Part shown: positions 1 to 9,170 of the stretch, piece after piece | Numbering within the stretch: the first letter of the stretch is position 1 | Layout of the letters: each line of letters begins with the position of its first letter | Assembly: GCA_003427395.1 (NCBI GenBank) | Contig: BFEA01000695.1 | Location: 279,808-305,105, forward strand | DNA: 25,298 nt | Reading direction: 5' to 3' | Source of the DNA: Chara braunii | Lineage: Eukaryota > Streptophyta > Charophyceae > Charales > Characeae | The notes under the pieces: model-generated | Told to the model about the DNA's origin: nothing | What the model saw: the letters and a program-made list of their open reading frames with translations, nothing else | Databases searched by the model: none | Made by a program: the position numbers and the translations under genes

Positions 1-73
<73 letters not shown>
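1..73. repeat. (CT)n microsatellite
   Basis: An uninterrupted CT dinucleotide run from the first base, with one TT slip near position 61, grading into C-rich sequence. The true left end lies outside the window. Confidence 0.97.
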
Positions 74-740
74 CTCCCCCATTCCCTCGAACTCTTTAGC
101 CCTTGCCCCTTCCCTCACTCCTTCCCCTCCATGGCATGTGACTAACCTCTACCCTCGCCTGTTACATTGTCAGGGGACAAACGAAAAAGAACTTGGTCCT
201 CACTTGGTGGAAAGCGAGGGCAAGGGAAGGATTGTCGGTCCTTGTGCCACCAGGAAGGAAAGGATACCAGGCTGATTGGAACATCTGTGAAAGCGGAAAG
301 GAGTGTTGTTTGTGTGACAAGGTCAGTTGGACTCAACCATCTTCCCCGACTGCTTGACTAAGGTGAAGGCAGGGTTTTGCTTGAAGGAAGGGGAAAGACA
401 ACCAAAGGAACATCGAGGGCAAAAGAATCTTAGGATTGTGGGAAGGGGCGATGTGTTGACCCCAATGGGGATTGTACTGGGGCCTCTCGTCTTGTGTGAT
501 GTTATGCAGGTGAGTATCTCGGGATGGGTGTCGGGCGGGACTGGATCCAACGGAAAACTGGAAAAGGGAGGGACTTAGACCTCGCATAAACTATGAATGC
601 AGGATGGGTTTGACGGTTGGAAGCTTGAATGAATGGTAGATGCCCGGTTGCGGCTTGCATGGTGATTGAATGCAATGGTTCTCTTCAACGGAGTGTATGC
701 CCGAAAGGACTAAGGGTGGTTTTGGATAGGTGAATGCAAC
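74..740. other. Unassigned sequence with splice-like signals
   Basis: No recognisable gene. A pyrimidine-rich stretch ends in CAG at 171-173, and a strong donor-like CAG|GTGAGT lies at 507-515. The 336 bases between them look like an exon at first sight, but no single frame stays open across them. Two partial plus-strand frames (to 361, and 327-578) have no domain I recognise. I treat it as non-coding or decayed. Confidence 0.3.
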
Positions 741-757
741 ACTAGTGACTCAAGCAA

Positions 758-840
758 AAAAATATATATATCGGCTAGGGGTCCGGGCGGTGCCACCGCA
801 CCCCGAGGATGCCGCAGGGGCGGTCTTGAGTCGCTAGGCT
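758..840. repeat. GC-rich hairpin-like module beside (TA)n
   Basis: A-rich then TATATATA sequence adjoins a GC-rich segment (GGGGTCCGGGCGGTGCC and its neighbours). The reverse complement, CCGCCCGGACCCCTAG followed by TATATATA, resembles CCGCCCAACCCCTAC followed by ATATATATA at 17383-17408. Both may be fragments of one repeat family. Confidence 0.4.
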
Positions 841-2550
841 TAGTGAAAAGGTGTGTGGTCCAATGGACGACGCTTGGCCTACACACGAAATGAAGATAAA
901 CCCTCAATGAATTCCCTGGACTGCCTGTGTATTGGAAGAAGCAATTGCTTGGTCAGACTTAAATGAATCAAGCAAACGCCACGAGTGCCTAAAGAGCTAC
1001 CATCGACAGCGGAGCTCCCCCAATGTAAAACCCTCTCGCAAAAGGCATATCCCCATCCATCTCAAAGCACTAGGTGGGGATGCCCCTGGGACAAACGACC
1101 CGCGCCCTGAGCATGAGCGTGGGCGGGTCGAGCCAACTGGGACCCGCAGCGGGGTCGACTTAGGCTCGAAAGTCCTTTAGGGTAAGACCCCTACAACATT
1201 CCTGACTCACCGAGTTCGTAACAGCAGATCAAATACTGAAACTAGAAGTGAGCAGCCAACATAGATTGTTCCTTTTTCCAGTTTTGCTCAGTCGATACAG
1301 CTCGTACCCGATAAACTGCACTTTGTCCGTTACAGTGGGCTCCGATGACCGACTTTCAGTAGAAAGTGCCATTAGAGGTCACTGTCGAGCAATGACTGTT
1401 ACTCATTCTCTGTGTAGGAAGCCACTGTGCACCGAGCACTTCTTGTAACACACATGTGCACTCAAACATAACCCCTTTTCATATATGCCTCAAAGCTTAA
1501 TCAAATGAACTTCTTGGATTTACTATATCGATTGTAGGGCACAAGCCTGGTTCGTGATTGTAGAGCACACGTTTAGTTCGTTGGTTTACATGCTAAATAC
1601 ACAGTCTGAGAGACTTTGCTCAGAGCAGATCTGAACTCTGATTATATCTGTGCGGGGTACAAGACTGTCTCATCATAGTTCTTGCTACAGTGTGGAGTTG
1701 CACTCAACCGTGAGTCTTTGTCTCAGACTTCTTCTTAGGTGTCATACTTAATCAAACAAAAGAAGATAACAGTAACGTAACTAGACACTTCGCAAAATTC
1801 TCCTTCCCCCTCTTGCGTGCAGATGAAGGCAATGACAAGCATTATCTCTTGACCTTGATAGGGCAAAGTGTGATTTATTAATCTCTGTTAAGAAGAGGTA
1901 TAGGTTAGAAGGCGCACAACCTCTTTCATGTTTGCCTACCCTCAGCCCATTCACACCCTTATTTGAGAGGAGGGGGTATCACACTCGCCCAAGTTCCCCC
2001 ATTCAAGTAGAAAGGGAGAAGTATTGAGCATTTACAGGCAACTTTGAACTAACGAAAGAGCTTTGCAAACACATCAGGGGAAATTGAACGCAGAGTTCTG
2101 GATCCTCATTTGCTAGGCACAGAGGGACCCGACAAGCTCTGCATCAAGATTCAATTAATGATCTCATCAAACAGGAATCTTTGCTTCGTCAACTCTGATA
2201 ATTCACAAGATCAGCCGCAATCTGTCAAGAATTTTGTGAGCAAATATGCAAATTTTCTCAGGGCACGTTGGTTCTTTCCCGTCTATTATTCACTCATTCT
2301 TACTGACAGCAACAAGATCTTACTCTTCTTATGAAGTATACGCGAGGACTTACGTATTAGCCCCGATTAATAGTCAAAGCTCATCAAAATATGCTTAGTA
2401 AGTCAAACGTTCATAAACGCCTTCTCAACTCTCTCGTTTACCTAACAGTTTTTCATTTGACGAGAAACGCAGGACCTTTCATTTTCTTCGTAAGCCATAA
2501 CCCATCATTTCTATAGTCTCTTTTATACTTCCAGTTCCTCATGTCAGTAC
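841..2550. other. Intergenic, nothing recognisable
   Basis: Moderately AT-rich sequence. Short frames at 932-1180, 1248-1448 and 2110-2334 have no recognisable domain, codon pattern or start context. A weak near-duplication of about 25 bases (ATTGTAGGGCACA... and ATTGTAGAGCACA...) lies at about 1530-1585. No RNA gene, LTR or transposon end could be supported. Confidence 0.5.
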
Positions 2551-2745
2551 CTGGAATGGAAATATATGATTGACATTTCTCAACCGTGCTCGACTGTAAC
2601 CCAACTCCACCAGGCAATGATCCAAGATTACCAACTCAAACTCAACAGGATAGCGCTCAATAGACAAACTAATTTGATTAGTCGAAACCTCTTCTGCGTT
2701 GGCCGGAGAGCCAATAAACTTAGGCAGAGGTGGGTCCTTCAAATC
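2551..2745 (-). CDS. Exon-like open frame, unknown product
   Basis: A minus-strand frame of about 65 codons with balanced, protein-like composition (it includes DPPLPKFIGSP and SIERYPVEFELVIL). It is preceded on its strand by an AG (CTCCTTGAG) and ends beside a donor-like CCAG|GTACTG, so it could be one internal exon. There is no obvious start codon, no known domain, and no neighbouring exon that I can join to it. The PPLPKF opening loosely recalls retroelement gag proteins, but that is not evidence. It may be a chance frame. Confidence 0.3.
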
Positions 2746-4351
2746 TCAAGGAGATGTCAGTTCTCCGAAACCCGTTCTCGCTAATTTTACAAAACGAGTT
2801 CACACGCTCCCCAGATTATATGCAGTCAGGTCTGACTCAGCCATTAACAAACAACAACAATACAAGTGGCTAAGGCATCATCAACCAAGTCCCTCAGCGA
2901 TGACAAGACTAACCACGACCAGCTCGGGTCCAATCAAGAGCAGGGACAACGTCGGCCACAAAAGGCACACAGTTCTCACACCACCTGCAACGGCGCTCAG
3001 ACTTGCACTCACGCTTTCATCCAAACCATGACGTCAACAAATTTACGTTCTTGCGCGAGCCGCCAGGAAAGTTCCATGCATTAAGTTCCAATCCCATTTC
3101 ACCCGAGGAGAAGGGAAACAACCGTGCTCGGAAACGAGCGATGCGAGCCGTGCGGAGAAATGATCACGCCCACTCGTTAGACTATCCCCCAAGTTCAGCC
3201 TCCTCTCTACAGACGTTGTCCATACTCAGTATCCTTGGCGCTCTCTCACAACCCGAAGCTGCTATTTCGAACTCAGCGCGTCCAATCACAATTCAATAAT
3301 CACACGATTATCACTTAGACTCTCGCTTGCCGTCAATTACCAATAAGAGCAGAGCTAGGAGTGGCATCGATCACTACCATCGCTCATACAGAGACCGCAA
3401 GAAGTAAGAAAGGAAGGGCGTAGCAGCCAATGACGTCAACAAATTATAGTCTCGTCAGCATCACTCGAGTATGCGTGGCGCTCCCAACCCTTTCTCACTC
3501 TTACAACTACAGATCATCAGAGACACATCAATCGGCGAAAAGAGAGCTCATGTCCTGCCAATCCCGCCTAGTCACTGCGGGTAGAGTCCCATACTGTTCG
3601 TACATTTATAACTAGTCATCACTCCTGAAAATTAGATAAGTCGCCAGCCATAGCTTACGATCAAGCAGTTTTGCCTATACACAATCTCCCCTTCGAGTTG
3701 ACACTCTCTCTTTCCTCTCTACGCGCCTTTCCCACTGGACCATACCATAGTGTCGACTGTACCGCTTGCTTCTTCTCACGGTCTCTTGCGTTCAAGACGC
3801 GGAATCGTACAACTTTTCGAGAACCACTACTCGTACCATTCGGTCAAGAAGCTGCTGACGACAATCGCAATCGCCCAACTTGACTCTACTCTCATCGCCC
3901 TCACAACGCGCCTTAACTCACGGCCCCAAGATAACGCTAAACCTATTACCCTTCAGCAAATACGAACGCTCCTTGAAAACATGCAGGCAACGGTTGACAT
4001 CCACTGCATTGAGTCGGCTCTCTCTCTCTACTCTCTCGTGCGATCAACTTCGCCCTGCCCTACTGCAGTCGTCCTCTGAACTCATACCACAACACAGATC
4101 GCACACGTGTAACCTCCTCGCGCGACCTGTCTTGCACTCTACAGGCCTCGTGTTTTTGATGGCCCAGCCTCCGCTGGCCTCGTTTTCTCTCTCATTGCCG
4201 ACTCCGAGCTGGCCTATGGGTCGTCTTCCACCACGCTCGCTAACGGGTGATTCCTCCGTATCTGATCCAGTCCATGTCAGGACTGGGTCTCAACCTCGAG
4301 GTCACTCTGGTCGCTCTCTGCCTCTGAGTCGCGGTCCAAATGGTGTTGTTC
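2746..4351. other. Intergenic, C/T- and A-rich, no gene called
   Basis: Several overlapping plus-strand frames (2699-3031, 3003-3299, 3750-4079, 3880-4371) are Ser/Thr/Leu-rich and look like by-products of pyrimidine-rich DNA. A duplicated motif ATGACGTCAACAAATT lies at 3028-3043 and 3430-3445. No domain, RNA gene or transposon end was recognised. Confidence 0.45.
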
Positions 4352-4600
4352 TCACTCCGCCGTATCCGTAGATGTCTCTGCCTCTAGGTACGAGAACTTC
4401 ACTTTGATTTCATTTGTGACCCCGTCTCGCCTGCACCTTCTCTCAGCACGATCCCTCGCCTCAGTAATTGCCAACTGCAACCTCTGATCTACCCTCATCT
4501 CGACCTCTTTTCCCTCTTCTACATTTATCTTCAACCTCACCTCCTGCCTACCGTAGCTATAGTCTAGTATAGCCCTCACTGTAGGTCCTTCTCCCGACAT
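4352..4600 (-). CDS. Small hypothetical protein, helical, charged
   Basis: An 82-codon minus-strand frame that opens with ATG (MSGEGPTV) and is closed by an upstream in-frame stop. It is rich in Glu, Arg, Lys and hydrophobic residues in a pattern suggesting long amphipathic helices, roughly residues 18-65, with motifs such as VRLKINVEEGKEVEMRV. No signal peptide, membrane segment, zinc finger or catalytic motif is visible. Codons look less repeat-derived than the surrounding pyrimidine-rich DNA. It could be a fragment of a retroelement structural protein or one exon of a gene. I do not recognise the family. Confidence 0.35.
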   Translation of the reverse strand: MSGEGPTVRAILDYSYGRQEVRLKINVEEGKEVEMRVDQRLQLAITEARDRAERRCRRDGVTNEIKVKFSYLEAETSTDTAE

Positions 4601-5404
4601 CTGCTCACATTTCCAGAGGGACTAGAGGCACCTTGACCTGTAGCCATGCAACCCACTGCTACGCACCATGGTCGCCCCCTTTTTGGTTGGTTTGCACCGC
4701 GATACCAAGCCACAGAAGCCTAAGATAGTCGGAGCCAAATACTTGGCGCAAGCACACATGAGCAGGGGCCCCCCATGCTCACACTGCAACACAGCCCCCT
4801 GCTCCACCAACAAAACAGCGCGGCAACACTACTTGAGCCTGAGTCCCAAAGACCACCCTCTTTTCCTTTGTATAGCCACCACTCACCGAGATCCCTGCGT
4901 TTCTGAACGAGGGGACAAACTCAAATAACTTTCGAAATTCTTATATTTTATTAACTGAGTTTTTAGAAGAATAATAAATTGGAGGAATAAAAGGAAAGAG
5001 CTGAAGGTCGAACCCCAACGGTCGCAATATGAGTAAAACCCTCTACTGATGTGACATTCTTGTTGGCACGGCAGTCCCATAATGGAATACTACCCGACAC
5101 CTCACGTACTCCATAAGGCACCCACAGGCTACCACAAACGGGTACCTGTGTCCGATGTCAAGGAGGGGGCTTATGACTCTCCACAGGGGGGTTGATAAGC
5201 CTCCTACCAAAGCGGTTGCGGGTTGCCCCTCTTTTGGGATCGCTGCGCGGCGCTTAATCTGATTCCTCAACCACTGAGCGCTAAATGAAGGGTCGGGCCA
5301 GTCTAGGCCACAGACCACGGCCGCACTCGAAATTCAAACGTTGGCCTTCCCATGAAATGACTACAATGAAAAAGAAAGTCGCGTCTAAGAGTTCAAAAAT
5401 ACTA

Positions 5405-5405
<1 letters not shown>
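4601..5405. other. Intergenic; possible SINE-like segment
   Basis: No gene recognised. On the minus strand a pol III box A-like string (TAGCGCTCAGTGG) lies at about 5272-5284, and a box B-like GGTTCGACC lies near 5007-5015, far too distant (about 260 bases) for one standard tRNA-derived promoter. On the plus strand the segment runs straight into the (TAA)n tract. A retroposed short element is possible but unproven. Confidence 0.3.

Positions 5406-5462
<57 letters not shown>
5406..5462 (+). repeat. (TAA)n microsatellite
   Basis: About 19 uninterrupted TAA units. Such a tract may be a free microsatellite or the tail of a retroposed element to its left. Confidence 0.97.
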
Positions 5463-5464
<2 letters not shown>

Positions 5465-6164
5465 GAAAGAAAACGTAACGACGAAGTGACTAAAGGTCGT
5501 CTGATTTCCCTAAACTAAGGTAGGCGGTTCAGTCGTGCAGATTAGACCTTTAGTTTTCTTTTCACTTTTCTTTTACATTTCATTTTTCTTTCTTGTTTTC
5601 TTTGCTTAGCCTCTCTTGCTTTGACAACGACCACCGCTTCAAGCACCTAACCCATAACCCGACCAAGGAGCGATCGGCGCGCAGTAGAACAGACCGCGCC
5701 GGTCTATTTACTTCTTCGTCCCTGGGCAAGACCGACGGCTACCACGGCCACAGGCCGGTAGCGCTCTGCTGTACAGTAAAGCACCGAGCCTACGTGGACG
5801 AAAGGAAAGTCCAGTGGCGCACCCGCTTCCTTTTTTTGTAGGGGCAAGCACCAACAGGACCGGTCCATTTCAGGGCACAACTCAGGTATACCAGCAGAGC
5901 CGCGAAGGTTCAACAACAGTCTAGCGAGCCGCAGGCATTCCAGACAAGGGACTGACACTGAGCAGGAATTTGGCACACAAAGGAGGGTCGGGACACCGCG
6001 CCCTCCAACAGCGCAACTCGTCATCGGTCGACTAGGACATATCCCACATATCACGTGTACACCACTCTAAGAACATAAAAATTAAAACACGCACGCACAC
6101 GCACATATACAGAACGACACAGAACAAACAACGCGACAACACTCCTAGTCCCAAAGTAGTCATC
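5463..6164. other. Intergenic, partly GC-rich
   Basis: T-rich sequence followed by a GC-richer block at about 5650-6050. A 116-codon minus-strand frame (5704-6054) crosses that block, but its Cys/Leu/Arg-rich composition, lack of motifs and lack of exon signals do not justify calling a gene. Confidence 0.4.
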
Positions 6165-6236
6165 TAAGTTAAAACTTCATAAATAGACTTAGTGATTCAA
6201 TGAAATCACTAAGTTTATTTATGAAGTTTTAACTTA
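6165..6236. repeat. Near-perfect long hairpin (MITE or miRNA-like)
   Basis: Two 33-base arms (6165-6197 and 6204-6236) are reverse complements except at one position, which would be a G-U wobble in RNA. They are separated by a 6-base loop CAATGA. The whole 72-base unit is AT-rich. It is shorter than most MITEs, and no clear target-site duplication is visible. It could be a tiny foldback element or a small-RNA precursor. Confidence 0.8.
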
Positions 6237-6439
6237 ATTCATTCTGATGTTCGCAAAGTTTTCGATGACATTGCTTGTAGTGATGCGGTGAAAAATCAGG
6301 AATTTTGAGTCTTCCATTAACCATCTCTCATCCTCGACGGAGTTTTTGTCGACCCTTCCCTTGGGCTTCCTGGTGTACATTGCCAATGTTGTGTATGTAT
6401 ATTTGTCCGTTTTGCTCTTATATATGTTCTTATTTATTT

Positions 6440-7011
<572 letters not shown>

Positions 7012-7560
7012 GATGTAGCTTCCCATATGTCGGTCGCGGGCATTGAGCACCGACCGAAAATCAAGACTGGCCGTCGATTCGATTTATTGGCAGTCGTCCG
7101 TCCGTTTCAAGTCAGCGCATTACCCGACACGCCCCTGAAAAATAAGTGGGAAAGATACTAGTGGTTTATGAAGGTGATTAGAGCAAGATGTGTAAATGTG
7201 AGGGTTAAGATAGAGCATAGGATGAGTGGTAGCTGGATAAAGGTGCGAAGCGATGGTTTTTTTTGCAATGCACCTCCGCATTAATAGATGGAGCCCGCCA
7301 CCCACGACAGTATTAAGGGAAGCTGTTGAGGTGCTCATATCACCCTCCTTAATGAATCCCTGCCTGGGAGTTGATTAAAAATAGAAAATCAAATTCGAGT
7401 TGTCTCATCTACGTGGGAGTGTTCTACAATTGTCGAAAATAACATAGCACTTGAATATCAACCACTTGCAGGTAGGGATCAAACTTCTTTTGGTGGTAGT
7501 GCAGTGAGCAGTGTCATGCTTCTCGTACACATGTGTAATCAGTGTGATCCTCTGACGTGA
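7012..7560 (+). pseudogene. Decayed reading frame, unknown product
   Basis: One plus-strand frame runs from 7012 to a TGA at 7558 with five internal stops (7159, 7282, 7285, 7333, 7372). Between stops it has long open runs of about 49, 40 and 61 codons with protein-like sequence, for example GRRFDLLAVVRPFQVSALPD, then WIKVRSDGFFCNAPP, then IVENNIALEYQPLAGRDQTS. A second frame at 7551-7733 continues rightwards and contains DFLKAFSYVD, faintly like the RT motif A of LINEs (DFEKAFDRVD). I do not recognise the family. It is most likely a fossil transposon or gene fragment. Stop density is only modestly below chance, so confidence is limited. Confidence 0.35.
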
Positions 7561-7772
7561 TTGGAAATAGGTTAATGTTGTTTTTACAAAGAACCAAACT
7601 GACTAATCAGTTCATCCTCGGTATCATGGATTGTGATTTTCTCAAAGCATTTAGCTATGTCGACCAAAATAATAAAATCTATTTATTTTCATTTCTCTAT
7701 AGACCTTCTATTACAGAGTATCTGTATCATTGATTTATGAAGAAAAAAAACATAGAATCTAGGCTATTTTTT

Positions 7773-7880
7773 TGGGTGTCCGGACACCCAACTCATGCCC
7801 AGGTACTCACCCAAATGCCCAACAGGGCATGACCCCCCGGTAGGGTTCCAAGCAGTCCCATCATTTAAAATAAAAATAAA
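7773..7880 (-). repeat. GC-rich palindromic module with A-rich flanks
   Basis: TGGGTGTCCGGACACCCA at 7773-7790 is a perfect 18-base palindrome. It is followed by an 8-base inverted repeat, TCATGCCC (7793-7800) with GGGCATGA (7825-7832), and then an A-rich tract. Read on the minus strand it ends CCGGACACCC then AAAAAAATAG, like a 3' terminus. A related-looking terminus (hairpin, then AAAAAAAATAG) lies at about 10946-10990. It may be the 3' end of the minus-strand PLE-like element. Confidence 0.5.
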
Positions 7881-8117
7881 AATAAAAAATCAATAAATTA
7901 AAAAAAAATGTTGTAGAATTGTAATACAAACAACTTTTAGCTGAGAAGAAGAGGAGAAAAAAGAAATGTCTCGGGGCAAACATGAGGACGAAAACTGAAG
8001 ATATACCCATGGAGATCAAACCATCACACAAGCAATCGGTAGCAAAATACCAAGTAGTCGCTGAAAAGATATAATGAAAAAACAATCAGGTCTCACGAAG
8101 GACCAAGAGCAGAACGA

Positions 8118-8170
8118 CCAACCCTCGACGCGTTTCGTATGCGCCGTCTAAAGACTCTTCAGGAAAAAAC
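8118..8170 (-). ncRNA. Hammerhead-ribozyme-like motif (degenerate)
   Basis: On the minus strand the order of a hammerhead core can be read. C-CTGAAGA (8163-8156) matches CUGANGA. A 19-base stem-II interval (8155-8137) is followed by GAAA (8136-8133), then the stem III string ACGCGT, then C. This makes a GTC cleavage triplet ending at 8127, followed by GAGGG. GAGGG can pair, with wobbles, to the TTTTC that precedes CTGAAGA as stem I. Known PLE hammerheads have very short stem III and are thought to work as dimers; the self-complementary ACGCGT fits that. Against it: stem II pairs poorly (only the outer G-C and T-A are clear). It is most likely a mutated remnant. Confidence 0.4.
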
Positions 8171-9108
8171 ACTACCAAAAGATAGAGCCATTCCTCATGT
8201 CTTGCCCCATTATATAGCTACCCTATTCCCCTCTTGAACCATACTATATTCCCCTTTTCAACCATACTGTACATTGTACCCGAGTGTCCACTGTCTCAAT
8301 AACATGAGAAAAATTGTCACCATCAACTGAAAAGGTAGTCGAAGAAGCAAAAAGGTTAGTGGTCGCACGATCATTGGAGATGTCATTTTGCAATACCTAC
8401 ACAAACAATCAACAAAAGAAACCAAAACACAGAAAGACATAAAGACAAGGTTTTGCTCGAAGTATTGTCGTGAGGTATCGTAACCCTACTCAGCGTCAAC
8501 ATGGTCGAAAAGATACAAGTTGGCACAACTATGGTTGTCAATTCTCAGGCACCGGCTACCGAACTGGCAACCGTCGTGAACAGTGCACAATCTTGAATAC
8601 CCAAGGGAACGACTTCAGAAAAGAAAGTACAAGTGTCACCAAATGGACAATTTCTCCTACTTCTGAACAGAGTTCAACCAAATGAGGATAGGTCGAACGT
8701 GCACACCAGGTAAATACCCGGAGATCAGGCACGTCCAAGGGCATCCAGGAGCGAGCGAGCCCTAATAACCGTATGCCATCGGACAATAATCCTCAAGGAA
8801 ACAAATCCGACAATCGAGGTTTTGCAGAAAAACGGGCAGGAAACCACAAAATAACCTAGTCGAAATCTGACAAAAATGCATACGAATGGTGAGAAGTTTC
8901 CGTTAAGAATCCCAAAAGTCGGGAGAATGGGAAACGAAGCTTAGGCATAAGTAGCAGACCCCCCATATCGCCAATATCATAGTCTCGCTAAACTACATAG
9001 AGTGAGCAAAATAGGTCCTAAAGGCCTGATGATCCCTGTCGGCTTGGATACAAAAAAGGTTGAGGCCATCAAGGCCTTCTTGGCACCCTGCCAAACCTTT
9101 TGTTTTCC
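8171..9108 (-). other. Post-RT region of the PLE-like element, no domain seen
   Basis: Between the RT relic and the hammerhead-like motif the minus strand has only short broken frames (8258-8440, 8556-8786, 8977-9159). I looked for a GIY-YIG endonuclease, which many PLEs carry after the RT, and did not see a convincing GIY...YIG pair. A small tandem duplication (23 bases twice, 8225-8247 and 8248-8270) lies here. Confidence 0.4.
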
Positions 9109-9170
9109 CTGAAAGATAAAAATAAAAAAAGTACTAAGAAAACTCCTCAATGAATACATGCCGTTATCAC
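9109..9170 (-). other. Possible 62-base intron in the PLE-like frame
   Basis: On the minus strand AAGGCAGCCGAG is followed by GTGATAACG (donor, 9170), and 62 bases end in TTTTTATTTTTATCTTTCAG (acceptor, AG at 9110-9109). Removing it joins ...TKAAE in phase to GKQKVWQGAKKALMAS and bypasses the in-frame TGA at 9149. The polypyrimidine tract is good, but the intron is very short and unproven. Confidence 0.35.

Noticed and set aside
174-509. 336-base exon between CAG and GTGAGT
   Set aside because: Length is a multiple of three and the signals are good, but all three frames contain stops.
1480-3300. LTR retrotransposon
   Set aside because: No pair of long terminal direct repeats, tRNA primer site, polypurine tract or pol motifs could be found.
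3511-3540. CTGATGA on the minus strand as a second hammerhead core
   Set aside because: The following GAAA is not preceded by a pairable stem II, and no cleavage triplet sits in place. The same holds near 15670 and 15990.
3880-4371. 163-codon plus-strand frame
   Set aside because: Ser/Leu/Pro-rich translation of pyrimidine-rich DNA, without a domain, and overlapping a better minus-strand frame.
5704-6054. 116-codon minus-strand frame
   Set aside because: Cys/Leu/Arg-rich with no motif, splice signal or neighbour support. GC-rich DNA gives long frames by chance.
8171-9108. GIY-YIG endonuclease downstream of the PLE-like RT
   Set aside because: Searched by eye in all minus-strand frames; no convincing GIY...YIG pair or downstream Arg/Glu pattern.
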